From JAWXBT01 sp964523015 (lineage in GTDB: Bacteria; Bdellovibrionota_C; UBA2361; J135): 64,000 bases of DNA. The stretch spans positions 1 through 64,000 of the forward strand of contig CAZFXN010000006.1 of the NCBI GenBank assembly GCA_964523015.1. The letters run 5' to 3'. The position numbers and the translations under genes were made by a program. The notes under the pieces were generated by a model. It saw nothing but the letters and a program-made list of their open reading frames with translations. It was not told the origin of the DNA and did no database searches. The first letter of the stretch is position 1. Every line of letters begins with the position of its first letter. Shown piece after piece: positions 35,501 to 43,313 of the stretch.

Positions 35501-37956
35501 TTTGGTATCTTATTAAATATCCATGGAAGCAGTTGCCAATCTCCTCTAACCCATCGATGAAGTCTCTTAGCATAAACTGTGTACCGAGAAGGAAATTCGT
35601 CAATCAACTCGATGTCGACTGCCAATCCAGCACGAGCAAATAATCCCTCAAATAGATCGTGGCTAAGTAAGGCATTCTCAGGGACTCTATTATGAAGGGC
35701 TCTCTCAAAAGCTTTTACATCGTAAATAGCTTTTCCAATAAATGACCCTTCTTTAAAAAGATCTTGATAGACGTCAGACACTGCGGTTGTATATGGATCT
35801 AAACCGGCATGTCCAGCAAATACCCGTGAGAATAATGATACGATTGAACTTGTTAGAGAGACCCCAATTCGTGGCTGTATAATTCCGTATCCCTCGACAA
35901 CTATGTTTTTTTCATCATCAAAGTAAGCTTGATTTAATGGATGAGAGATCGTTCCGATCAATTTTATCGCACTATCTCGTGGTAAATGAGTATCAGCATC
36001 AAGAGTTATTACATAACGGGTCTTTTTTAATAGCTCAAGGTCACCAACGACCACCTCCATATTGTGTGAGTCATCTCCTAAGATTAACCTATTAAATTCC
36101 TCTAATTTACCGCGTTTTCTTTCCCAACATAAAAATTCACCTTCAGAAGGGTTCCAGATCCTCTTTCGAGTAATTAAGAAAAATCTCTTCGGCTTATTGG
36201 TGCAATATTTACTATTTAGAACAGAGATCTTCTGGGCAGCATACTCAATTAACTCTCTATCTTCAGGTTCTGTTTCATTTTTCCCTTCGATTAAATCGCC
36301 TAACAGCGCAAACGAAATGTTAGGATCATAGTTTGCTATAAATCTAACTTCTAAGAAATCTACTCCGTTATCTATAACCTCCCGATCTCTAAGAATAGAA
36401 TTAACCGCCACCGTAGATCTACTTTCATCCGGCACTCCGAATTCATAATCCATCTTTGGTAGGACTCGTGGTGACGTGACCAGAGTAACTGCCCAGTTTA
36501 CAATGTTAAGAGCAAAAGAGCTGGCTGGGAAAATAAAAAGAAGTGAGAGTATTAGTGCTACAAAAAAAGGAACACCTAAATTTAAGATAAATAGATAAGC
36601 TACTAAAGTTGAGAGCAAAGTTAGAGCACCTAGGCTTAAAAGATAAAACTCTAGTGGCCGCTTATCAAATATATATCCACTAATTTTTTCCCCAATCCCC
36701 TTTTGCCTTCCTAAGGTCTTATCTAAAACTTCTTTTCCTTTATCTAAGAGATAATACCCAACATGATAGAGCTTTACTTTGGCTTCAGCAGTTTCAGCTG
36801 CTGTTGTTTTAGCTTCGATAGCGATTTTTAAAACATGCTCTGCAATATCAATCTCAGTTTTCTTAAGTATCCTTGAGTATCCTTCGATTACTGAACGACA
36901 AGAATTCCTAGTTTTAAAATCAGATTTTGAAAATATCTGTGCCGGATCTCGCCTGAGAACTGCATCCACTTTACTGTTTTGCTCAAACCAATCTGGCCAG
37001 CTCATGCTCAAGATTGATTTTAGAGAGCTAAAGGAATTCCCAATCGATATCTGATTTGCTGCTTGACCATACTGCTCAGTTCGAATTATTTCATCCGCTG
37101 GTTGTAAGTTCTCAGCTAACCATTCTTCAAACCACCTCAGCGCTAACCCTCCTTTAGGTCCAGCAAGTCGCATACGTCGAACAAGGTGAGCAGCATAAGA
37201 GGGAAAAACTTCAGTAAATGTCTTAACTGTACTAGCTAAATCCAAAAGCAGATCAGTTGGATCTTTCTTTTCATTATCGAGAATCTTTCTACATAACTCT
37301 TCAGCCTCATTTTCAGACTCTTTGGCATGAAGAGCTGTCAGGGCTAATCTTCTTAAATTCTCAAGAAGCGCAATTCGCAGCATAATTGGAAAAGCCCAGA
37401 GCTCTCCAATTGTAAGAACCTGTATCGATTGATATGAGCCAATAAACCCACTTAGAAGTTCAGCATCAATCACAGCATCAGTATGTGAGGTTATCTCAAG
37501 GGCCAACCCATATACTCTAGGTAGATCAACATACTCACCATCAATTAGTTTAGGGAGTGATCCATAATATCCTTTAGGCAAATGGTCGCGGATCTCTTTA
37601 ACGTTTTGCTCAATAACGTGGTAATTATCTAAAAGCCACTCTCCACCAGGCGTTATTAATTCCCCCTCTTTTGAAGCACTAGCAAGGAGATAATAAGTTC
37701 TCTCTAAAATTTTGAAGTTCTCTTCAAAACGATTCCGAATTCTACGCCAACCCTTAGCAGATCTTGTTACTCGATGCTCACTTGCCAAGCTTTGAGCGAG
37801 TTTGATCAGTCCATCCCGAGTTAAAATCTCAGCGCGAAGTGGTTTATCTACGGTAGATTGTGTTCGTCCAACCTGAACAACTCTAAGAACATCACCTGCT
37901 CTCGGTTTTTTTTTAATTTGGTTAACTTGATCACGACGGGTGGAAAAATTTATCAT
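29590..37956 (-). CDS. ndvB: Cyclic beta-1,2-glucan synthase
   Basis: A giant membrane enzyme of 2788 residues, the usual size for NdvB/Cgs. It initiates, elongates and cyclises periplasmic beta-1,2-glucans from UDP-glucose, used in osmoadaptation and host contact. The N-terminal half holds membrane segments (about 440-500 and 830-1000) around the GT84 domain, with YVITLDADTHLPRDSA (D653, D655) and the HRWVRGDWQLLPWIF motif. Two carbohydrate-binding and GH94 phosphorylase modules follow; the second has GAYGFRDQLQDTLSLLYLD, WWHPPTGRGVRTRISDDYLWLP, the catalytic aspartate in GAGDWNDGMNEVG (about D2468) and GRAGWSWYTGSCGWLY. It is divergent from the GNAT-nitrilase gene. Confidence 0.95.
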   Translation of the reverse strand: MINFSTRRDQVNQIKKKPRAGDVLRVVQVGRTQSTVDKPLRAEILTRDGLIKLAQSLASEHRVTRSAKGWRRIRNRFEENFKILERTYYLLASASKEGELITPGGEWLLDNYHVIEQNVKEIRDHLPKGYYGSLPKLIDGEYVDLPRVYGLALEITSHTDAVIDAELLSGFIGSYQSIQVLTIGELWAFPIMLRIALLENLRRLALTALHAKESENEAEELCRKILDNEKKDPTDLLLDLASTVKTFTEVFPSYAAHLVRRMRLAGPKGGLALRWFEEWLAENLQPADEIIRTEQYGQAANQISIGNSFSSLKSILSMSWPDWFEQNSKVDAVLRRDPAQIFSKSDFKTRNSCRSVIEGYSRILKKTEIDIAEHVLKIAIEAKTTAAETAEAKVKLYHVGYYLLDKGKEVLDKTLGRQKGIGEKISGYIFDKRPLEFYLLSLGALTLLSTLVAYLFILNLGVPFFVALILSLLFIFPASSFALNIVNWAVTLVTSPRVLPKMDYEFGVPDESRSTVAVNSILRDREVIDNGVDFLEVRFIANYDPNISFALLGDLIEGKNETEPEDRELIEYAAQKISVLNSKYCTNKPKRFFLITRKRIWNPSEGEFLCWERKRGKLEEFNRLILGDDSHNMEVVVGDLELLKKTRYVITLDADTHLPRDSAIKLIGTISHPLNQAYFDDEKNIVVEGYGIIQPRIGVSLTSSIVSLFSRVFAGHAGLDPYTTAVSDVYQDLFKEGSFIGKAIYDVKAFERALHNRVPENALLSHDLFEGLFARAGLAVDIELIDEFPSRYTVYAKRLHRWVRGDWQLLPWIFNKIPNAKGERYQSPISLLGQWKLLDNLRRSLIAPASFLFLLLTWSVAPDSILVSTLTILAFIAFPVFAQLINTFIFEPLGLLRGSFIAGLGKDLFSNLVQAVLNFIFLPHQAYLMIHAILITLYRVFISKKYLLEWETAHQAEQRLGSKFTSYLFEMLPGTVLVILGSIFIANIDLKILVGASPYLALWLFAPAFAFFTGRPTQDYKYEISQKEREDLVEIARDTWEYFSVYMNEENNYLVPDNVQLFPRKTVAHRTSPTNISLSILSLVTAVDLKFIDKSEMLDRLQKTIDSLNTLERYNGHFYNWYETRTKQPLSPRYISTVDSGNFVGHLISLKNALIEFSIDDPQNKKKYDKLINYCDKFINEADFNFLYDKKKKLFYIGFRVDDARFDNNHYDLLASEARLASLVAIATKSVPQEHWFSLGRGLTDTSGGRALLSWTGTMFEYLMPLLVMKDFPKTILHATYRSIIRAQKNYGIKRKVPWGMSESGYCGVDFEQTYQYRAFGVPGLGLKRGLSDDIVVSPYSTFLAMMVNSSDSIQNVAALEKVGLRGDLGFYESVDYTPDRLSDDEDYHIVKSYLAHHQGMTLISLNNVLNNGIMQERFHRDPLIRSSELLLQERVPQNVTVLIPHQAELSFLERQEALRKTTVGEIIFTPHTQVPRTRVLSNDNYTVMLDNAGSGFSRFKGDTSLTRWREDPLTNSYGTYFYVRDLESNKTWSTTYMPTKVEPDAYEVIFSPDKVEYKRRDYGIGLHTEITVSPEDDVEVRRITITNFSLQPRILEFTSFAEVALGSNAADISHPAFNKMFIQSEFISDIDGLLFSRRPRSAHEEGLFLLHMIAMNVVWGKTQYETSREKFIGRGSNVYHPQVFNDNSNLTGTVGPVIDPIFSLRVKVEIEPGTSESLSFITAVAKNRGEALFIGQLYHDPHSVNRAFEMAWSKSNVELRHEQISVTQSHIFQRIANALFFQVDTLRGPSNLIAQNRLTQSGFWRFGISGDLPIIVLKVNDETQLKQVSELILAHQYLKHRRIDFDLIILNEYTEGYIQNFQDALDQVVRSGYAAGHLDKRGGIFVRTMHQLSSEERTLLMATARIVFIAERGSLARQLSVFEDNEFSSDDKKGFLDNIFKDQRFDNPARITKERPISAPAVVSEFFNGYGGFTSKGKSYYIKLSKQGLTPRLTPLPWINVIANPNFGFLVSETGGGFTWSENSRENRLSGWSNDPVSDSPTEAIYIRDGLTGDYWSATPLPSSMDQEFEVEHNFGSSIFKTEHQNLQSHLCVSGSIEDRVKFWNLNLQNNDSKPKRLELYLYVDWVLGINRHQTAPFINTGFDQRAKILTAINYYNNEFAGRIVYLGSSAEINSYTTSRLEFIGRNGSFESPIALAQAVSPIKAIAGIGSFSKLVQLSKKTGAGFESCAVLKVALTLNPGQKKELSFFMGEAYHFEEARELTVKYRSPVAHAQELDQVNKYWSSITSRITINTPDRSFDILMNGWLIYQCLSCRIWGRSGLYQSGGAYGFRDQLQDTLSLLYLDPTLTRAQILRAAARQFLEGDVQHWWHPPTGRGVRTRISDDYLWLPYVVEKYISVTGDSSILDEEVGFIDAAPLEKHQMESYIVPHTSNQKESIYNHCIRAINYGLTFGSHGLPLIGAGDWNDGMNEVGSGGQGESVWLGWFLYDNLRKFSQISELRNDQASSQKFSDYATKLLSAIEEHGWDGEWYRRAYFDNGSPIGSAQNSECQIDSIAQSWSLMSGAGDPARSAQAMESVFDRLVDDENRIIKLLTPPFDTSDQEPGYIKGYLPGIRENGGQYTHAACWVVIATALLGKGDKAMELWSMLNPITHTSDPKGVDKYKGEPYVLCGDVYSQPPHEGRAGWSWYTGSCGWLYVAGIEHIVGLKVKADHFTVNPCIPKKWDKFDFTFRHAEVTYLVTVINPEQVEKGVKYIEIEGQKSDTPEVSFARFEGIKEVNIKVFMGKL

Positions 37957-37989
37957 GTAATGCTTATTATTTTTTCTAGGAATAAAACG

Positions 37990-38018
37990 TTGAAGTATGA
38001 ACGAGGACTATTTATATT
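37990..38018 (+). promoter_or_regulatory. Sigma-70 promoter for the GNAT-nitrilase gene
   Basis: TTGAAG (37990-37995) and TATATT (38013-38018) are spaced by exactly 17 bases, 25 bases before the ATG at 38043. GAGGT at 38028-38032 is the ribosome binding site. Confidence 0.55.
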
Positions 38019-38042
38019 TGAATATATGAGGTATGGTGCCTT

Positions 38043-39554
38043 ATGGCAAAGATATTATCAGGACCGCTAAAATTAAGAAATATCACAGATCAGGACTATC
38101 CTGCACTACTAAAACTGAACGGACTATGCAGACCAAATGGCACTTATTGGCGAGAAGAGCAATTTTTAGAACAACTAAAGATCTTTTCAAAAGGCCAACT
38201 ATGCATTGAGTATCAAGGGGAGATTGTTGTCGCCTCTAATAGCCTTTTGGTAAAATACGATCACTATACGGATTGGAATAATGCAAAATTAGTTTCTGAT
38301 AATGGCTATATTAGGAATCACGATCCAAAAGGTGATACCCTTTGCTGTATCGATCTGATGGTAGCCCCGAAACTATCAGATCTAAGTCTTGAAAAGCGTA
38401 TTTATAAATCACTAAAAAAACTAGCCACAGTTCTTAATGTAAAAAAAATTATCATCGCTGGACCTACCCCTGGCCATCAAAAAAATGCATCTGACTTGAG
38501 TGAAGAGGAATACCTAAAGCAAGTTTCAAAAAAGAAAATCGAAGACCCCATCGCTAAGATTCAGTTCTCCTCCGGATTCTCGATAACAAAGCCTCACTAT
38601 TTAGCAGATAAAAGAGGAGGTCGGGTTTGGCTTGAATGGACCAACTCTGATTATGAAGAGGATTACGATGAGTTCATGAGTGAGCCAACTCAGGTTAGAA
38701 TCTGTGTCGTTCAGTACAAGATGAGAAAGATCTCTTCATTTGAGGAATTTGTTACTCAGTGTGAATTCTTTGTCGATACAGCAGCCGATTATAAATCTGA
38801 TTTTGTTCTCTTTCCTGAGCTTTTTACAACCCAGCTTTTATCTTTAATTGAACCTGTAGATTCTCAGTTAGCTGCAAAAAAGTTAGCTGAGTATACCCCT
38901 AGATATAAAGAGATGTTCACCCAGATGGCTCTGAAGCATGACGTTAACATCATTGGCGGCTCTCAGTTTGAGATTGTAGGGGATCATCTTTATAACATTG
39001 CATACTTATTCCGTAGAAATGGGACAATTGACCAGCAATACAAGATTCATGTAACACCAAATGAACGTCGCTGGTGGGGAGTATCTCCAGGTAACAAAGT
39101 AGAAGTATTTGAAACTGACCGAGGTAAAATTGCGATTGCTATCTGTTATGATATTGAGTTTCCTGAATTAGTCAGAGTAGCCGTTGCAAAAGGTGCCAAT
39201 ATTATATTTGTACCTTTTAACACTGATGAGCGATACGGGTACCTAAGAGTTCGTAACTGCGCTATGGCTAGAGCAATAGAAAACCAGATATACGTAGCTA
39301 TCTCAGGATGCACAGGAAATCTGCCACAGGTAGAAAATACTGGAATTCACTATGCTCAATCTGGAATATTTACCCCATGTGACTTTCCTTTTGCCCGAGA
39401 TGGAATAGCTTCAGAGACTAATCCGAACACTGAGACTCTCATTATTCACGATGTTGAGTTAGACCTGCTGCACAAGTCAAGACTTGCAGGCACTACTCAA
39501 AATTGGAATGATCGAAGGACAGATTTGTTTGAAGTCGTATATAAAGGCACTTAG
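38043..39554 (+). CDS. GNAT acetyltransferase-carbon-nitrogen hydrolase fusion
   Basis: 503 residues with two domains. Residues 1-210 are an N-acetyltransferase-like fold (LRNITDQDYPALLKLNG start, IDLMVAPKLSD and IIIAGPTPGH late). Residues 222-495 are a nitrilase-superfamily amidohydrolase with the full triad: E259 in FPELFTTQ, K334 in QYKIHVTPNERRWWG, and C368 in AIAICYDIEFPEL. This bifunctional architecture is known across proteobacteria but its substrate is not established; amide deacylation coupled to acyl transfer is inferred. The start has GAGGT 10 bases upstream. It is monocistronic. Confidence 0.92.
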   Translation: MAKILSGPLKLRNITDQDYPALLKLNGLCRPNGTYWREEQFLEQLKIFSKGQLCIEYQGEIVVASNSLLVKYDHYTDWNNAKLVSDNGYIRNHDPKGDTLCCIDLMVAPKLSDLSLEKRIYKSLKKLATVLNVKKIIIAGPTPGHQKNASDLSEEEYLKQVSKKKIEDPIAKIQFSSGFSITKPHYLADKRGGRVWLEWTNSDYEEDYDEFMSEPTQVRICVVQYKMRKISSFEEFVTQCEFFVDTAADYKSDFVLFPELFTTQLLSLIEPVDSQLAAKKLAEYTPRYKEMFTQMALKHDVNIIGGSQFEIVGDHLYNIAYLFRRNGTIDQQYKIHVTPNERRWWGVSPGNKVEVFETDRGKIAIAICYDIEFPELVRVAVAKGANIIFVPFNTDERYGYLRVRNCAMARAIENQIYVAISGCTGNLPQVENTGIHYAQSGIFTPCDFPFARDGIASETNPNTETLIIHDVELDLLHKSRLAGTTQNWNDRRTDLFEVVYKGT

Positions 39555-39721
39555 GTGTCGAACTATTAGTGGTTTCTAGTAATTTTTACTCTCTCATTGT
39601 CAACTACTTAGTTAAACAAATCAGTTAGTTACATACCTTAAATGAGATTAAAAGCTCACCTACTCCTCCATCTACTCCTCCCTCTACTCCTCCCATAACC
39701 GAAGAAAAAAAACTCGAGATC
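39555..39721. other. AT-rich spacer ending in CTCCT-type tandem repeats
   Basis: The spacer holds CTACTCCTCC-like units repeated three times at 39659-39697, which in the frame of the next gene would read SPTPPSTPPSTPPI. No gene before that is visible. A stop lies in the same frame near 39630, and there is no ATG between the two, only ATT and GTG. Confidence 0.5.
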
Positions 39722-39952
39722 GTGCCATACAAGCAAGGGAATCTTCAGCGATCCCTTGGCAACGCGATCCTCATCCTCGAACTGAGGCTCGACATCTCAA
39801 ATTCGATGGACAGTCTCCTGCCTGCGCTCGTTCTTCACAGAAATGAGCTCCTGGCTGAACTCAGGCAGAACTGGGAAGCAGCAGGTGGCAAGAGAGGAAA
39901 CATCTTCGTTAAGGAGGTGGTGCATGCTTCTAGGCGACTAACACCCGCTTAG
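39722..39952 (+). CDS. GC-rich orphan protein, probable acquired cassette 2
   Basis: A short frame (76 residues from the GTG at 39722) of much higher GC than its surroundings. It encodes a helical, Leu/Arg-rich protein (RSLGNAILILELRLD, LLPALVLHRNELLAELRQNW). No family is recognised. The start is uncertain: no ribosome site precedes the GTG, and the frame remains open upstream through a TPPS repeat without a usable ATG. AAGGAGGTG near its 3' end stands four bases before an out-of-frame ATG of only five codons. It could be the 3' remnant of a longer gene. Moderately low confidence as a functional gene. Confidence 0.4.
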   Translation: MPYKQGNLQRSLGNAILILELRLDISNSMDSLLPALVLHRNELLAELRQNWEAAGGKRGNIFVKEVVHASRRLTPA

Positions 39953-40161
39953 GAGCTACGCCGTGCCCTACTTTTCTCACTGAAACCTACACCAACTTTT
40001 TTTACTTGGTTACATTAAAAGGAATTTTTCGGTGATGAGCTTCAGTGATGGACTACACAGCTCAGTACGATTGTATCTGTCTTAAATGCTGGATTGAAAT
40101 ATAATGATCTTGTGTATTAAATGAGGATCCAGCTGAAACAAAAAGTGAGTAAACTTAATAC
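39953..40161. other. Spacer between two genes, with an 8-bp inverted repeat
   Basis: TCACTGAA (39977-39984) and TTCAGTGA (40041-40048) can pair around an ACCAA/TTGGT hairpin. This may be the terminator of the GC-rich gene. The 14-mer AGCTGAAACAAAAA occurs at 40131-40144. Confidence 0.4.
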
Positions 40162-43122
40162 TTATCTGTTTGCAGTCCTAGCTACCCTATTTCCTGCTCT
40201 TATTTCATGATAGTTAGGTAAGCGATATATTGCTGGCTCTACTAAACTTGCCTTCACCCTTTCAGGATCAACGATATCGCTAAAATCTATTGTTAAATCC
40301 TCCTCTCTTAATTCAGGACAGGCTCTTGCTAATAGATCTAACCAGTATTCATGTGTTGGATGATCCGCCCATTCACTTTGGGAAATGCTCCTTTTAATAT
40401 CACCTGTTCTTTTATCAATTACTTTATAATGTGCATTAGTCGTTAGCAGAGTTCCATCAATATCAAAAAGATGTATTATTGATCTTGGCTTAGATTGATC
40501 TACTTCACCTCTACAAAGCCTATGGAGTACGCTACTCCATAAAGATTCATGATTCAGTCGCTGCACATCAACAATTCTTAATTTCTCTGAACACCTAGTA
40601 ATAGCCTGAAAATCTCTAAATGCAGATAGATTTTTTCTCTCGTCATCATAAACAATGACTCGTTCATACTCTTTTGGCATCCTCTTTTCATCTCCTTCCG
40701 GAGAAGTGTAACTGCTCGTTACAAAATTTTTAACAATTTCAACTTTCTTGCTTGCGGTATCGGGCAAGTGACGAATTCTTTGATTAAGCACCGGATCGTT
40801 TACAAAATAGATGTTTTGGATCGACAAAGGAGTGCCAAAATATCTCTCGGCAGCAGCAATAACTGCGGTATTGCCGTCTCTACTACTTCGACCGGTTAAT
40901 AATCCTATCTCCTCACCTTTTACGACCGCAATAAATGCTGAAAGGTGTGCGGGATGGTATGTTCTAAATATATCAAGGAAAAGATCAGCTATATCCTCTC
41001 TTCCATATGGATCATTAATATATCTTCTAAAACTAATCTCACGGACCTCTCTTCGGCATTTTTTTAAATGCCCATAGAGATCATATACACCTGTGCCACC
41101 TCTTCTTCCCTCAGTTTTAGAAATAAGATTCGCTAAAATCCAAGACTGCTCTCCTGAGGTCATCCGTAGAAATCTCTCATTTAGAAAATTCTCTAGCCTT
41201 GGGTTATTAAAATAAAAAAGCTCATCTTTAACTCTATTTACAGAACGTCCATAGTTAATATCAAGAGAGGGGATCCCTTGTAATGTCTTAGGTACTGCTC
41301 CTAGTTGATAATCTTTTTGATGTAATGTGGATCTAGTATAACTTGCTATCTGTTTAGAAAGCGCCTGATCCAGTCGATCCATAATTATTAGATCCTCACT
41401 GTACCTTCCATACTCCTGTTCAAAGAATTTAAATTTTTTAGGTGCAAATTTTATTAATCTCTCAGGGAGTAACATATACTCACTAAAAGCCTCAGCGTAA
41501 TCCTCCCAAGGATCTGTTTTGCTATATCGGTGGAGACTAAACTGAGCATTACTTCTATAAGCAAGGAGAACACCTAAATCTTCTTTGTAAGAGAGAAAAA
41601 TACTTGTTCCCTTAAAATCAACTGGATGATCATCAAGTCTATAAGTATCCCCATCTAAAATAATTGCTTGCTTATCATGTATGAGTTGATACAGAGAGGA
41701 ATCAATAATAGACCATCCAGAGATCCGAAGATATTCATCAAAGTCAGAGATCGGTAATGTTGGTCCAAGTACCACGCCACTCTTTGGTCCATGATAGACA
41801 TAAGCTCGGCTACCAAGTTGAAGCATATGGCCCAATTCATGAGCTAAAACACATTGTAAAGCACTAACATTCTCGTAGTTAGATTCGATAATATCTGAAG
41901 CTATCGACCTGGGATTGAGTTCAATAATTCCATTTTGTCCCCATTTGCCATGGACATCGTCGTTTGAATCTTCTTCACCTTGACATACTGAAACTTTACA
42001 AATCTCTTTTAGCATTCCATTAAATAAAATCTTCCCTTCATTAAATAAATTTAAAACCTGTGCTAGATCACTGATCTCATCACGAGTCCATGGCTGAGCT
42101 ATCTGATCTGGATTTGTAGAATTTTTAATTGATACTTTATACTGAAATTCTAGAGGTATCTTTTCTAAAAGGGTATAAGCCAGCTCCCTTAACTCCCCTA
42201 CACTCTCAGCTTCTCTCCTTGCCTGCCTTAATAATTTAAGATCCTCCTTAACAATATCTAGAAAGTCAGTAGCGGTATGACTACGCACTAAGATAGAATC
42301 CGCTTTAATAATTCGCTGAGCCTTTTTAAGCCTAGATTCGATCGCCGAAAGGCAATGTAAAATAGTTACCCTATTACTATTATAATGTGGCTCATCAGGT
42401 AGCTCGAGATCTCTAAGTGCTTGACCTATCTTTACTTGTGCTATCAGGTCTAAAACTCTAATGCTTCGTACTTTTTGTAGATTACCGTAACCTAAACTCT
42501 CCATCACTTCGTTTAGTTCATGAATATCCTTTGAAGATCGCAACACTGTAACCAAGGAGGTTAAGTTGTGACCCTTAGCACCTTTACTAAGCAACTCTTC
42601 TGCTATTTTAATCTTTTCAGTAACGGTTGATGCATTTAGTACCAATGCAATCTTACCTTCAATATAATTTAAAGAATTCGAATCAGCAGCCAATAGTTGA
42701 AGAGATTTAAATACATTAATCCTTTGCTCTGAGGTTAGATATTTTGCTATGGAAGCTAAATCTCTTGTCGAATGTTCTCTTTGAAGGGATGCAACAACTG
42801 AAGTAGGTAAATCTGCACCTTGAGTAGCCTTATAGAAGATCTTTCTTACATCTCGATCCAACTGAGTATAATCTAAAGCTTCAGAGTCACTGACCCTCTC
42901 TGGACGATAACATCTACGCCTGGCAGAATGACCATGGTTACGTCTCTCTCCATTTGAAGAGCTGGCATGTAATGCTGATTTTTTAGAGAATGACACATCT
43001 AAGTCGAGAGGCTTTCCCCCCTTAAGGCTTCGATGCTCTAAGCCAGCCTTGAAGATAGCGCCAGATAATTGACCTTCGTCACTTCTATTAGGATCATGTA
43101 AGTTCTCAAATTCATCTATCAT
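40162..43122 (-). CDS. Zincin-like protein with a circularly permuted HAD domain
   Basis: 986 residues, unrecognised as a whole. Residues 1-400 are helical and mostly polar with a basic N-terminus; no signal peptide. A zinc metallopeptidase-like motif, AHELGHML (HELGH at 428-432), is followed by DYAEAFSEYM (glutamates at about 544 and 548), the spacing of gluzincins and of the anthrax lethal-factor-like family. From about residue 650, GLLTGRSS, SKKVEIVKNF and VIVYDDERKNL are HAD motifs II, III and IV; motif I, FDIDGTLL (D887, D889), comes after them, near the C-terminus, followed by a cap-like DFSDIVDPERV block that normally precedes motif II. The gene is monocistronic, divergent from the DTW gene. 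Possible role: toxin, effector or phosphatase-processing factor; not established. Confidence 0.7.
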   Translation of the reverse strand: MIDEFENLHDPNRSDEGQLSGAIFKAGLEHRSLKGGKPLDLDVSFSKKSALHASSSNGERRNHGHSARRRCYRPERVSDSEALDYTQLDRDVRKIFYKATQGADLPTSVVASLQREHSTRDLASIAKYLTSEQRINVFKSLQLLAADSNSLNYIEGKIALVLNASTVTEKIKIAEELLSKGAKGHNLTSLVTVLRSSKDIHELNEVMESLGYGNLQKVRSIRVLDLIAQVKIGQALRDLELPDEPHYNSNRVTILHCLSAIESRLKKAQRIIKADSILVRSHTATDFLDIVKEDLKLLRQARREAESVGELRELAYTLLEKIPLEFQYKVSIKNSTNPDQIAQPWTRDEISDLAQVLNLFNEGKILFNGMLKEICKVSVCQGEEDSNDDVHGKWGQNGIIELNPRSIASDIIESNYENVSALQCVLAHELGHMLQLGSRAYVYHGPKSGVVLGPTLPISDFDEYLRISGWSIIDSSLYQLIHDKQAIILDGDTYRLDDHPVDFKGTSIFLSYKEDLGVLLAYRSNAQFSLHRYSKTDPWEDYAEAFSEYMLLPERLIKFAPKKFKFFEQEYGRYSEDLIIMDRLDQALSKQIASYTRSTLHQKDYQLGAVPKTLQGIPSLDINYGRSVNRVKDELFYFNNPRLENFLNERFLRMTSGEQSWILANLISKTEGRRGGTGVYDLYGHLKKCRREVREISFRRYINDPYGREDIADLFLDIFRTYHPAHLSAFIAVVKGEEIGLLTGRSSRDGNTAVIAAAERYFGTPLSIQNIYFVNDPVLNQRIRHLPDTASKKVEIVKNFVTSSYTSPEGDEKRMPKEYERVIVYDDERKNLSAFRDFQAITRCSEKLRIVDVQRLNHESLWSSVLHRLCRGEVDQSKPRSIIHLFDIDGTLLTTNAHYKVIDKRTGDIKRSISQSEWADHPTHEYWLDLLARACPELREEDLTIDFSDIVDPERVKASLVEPAIYRLPNYHEIRAGNRVARTANR

Positions 43123-43233
43123 ACAGCTATAGATTATCTGTAGTTAAAAAAAAGGTATTCATCAGGGATTATCCCAATGCTAAAAGGTCTAATTTATAAA
43201 TAAGTAATAAAAAGAACTGCCTTTATCTAGATT

Positions 43234-43247
43234 TTGTATTAATACAA
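43234..43247. promoter_or_regulatory. 14-bp palindrome between divergent genes
   Basis: TTGTATTAATACAA is a perfect palindrome, itself flanked by CCTTTAT/ATAAAGG arms. It lies in the 191-base spacer between the 986-residue gene and the DTW gene, where an operator for both would be expected. The regulator is unknown. Confidence 0.35.
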
Positions 43248-43313
43248 TAAAGGGTATTTAAATTCAATTCCATGACCCTATTAAAGTTTATAAACAGTTA
43301 CCGATTCTAGAAG

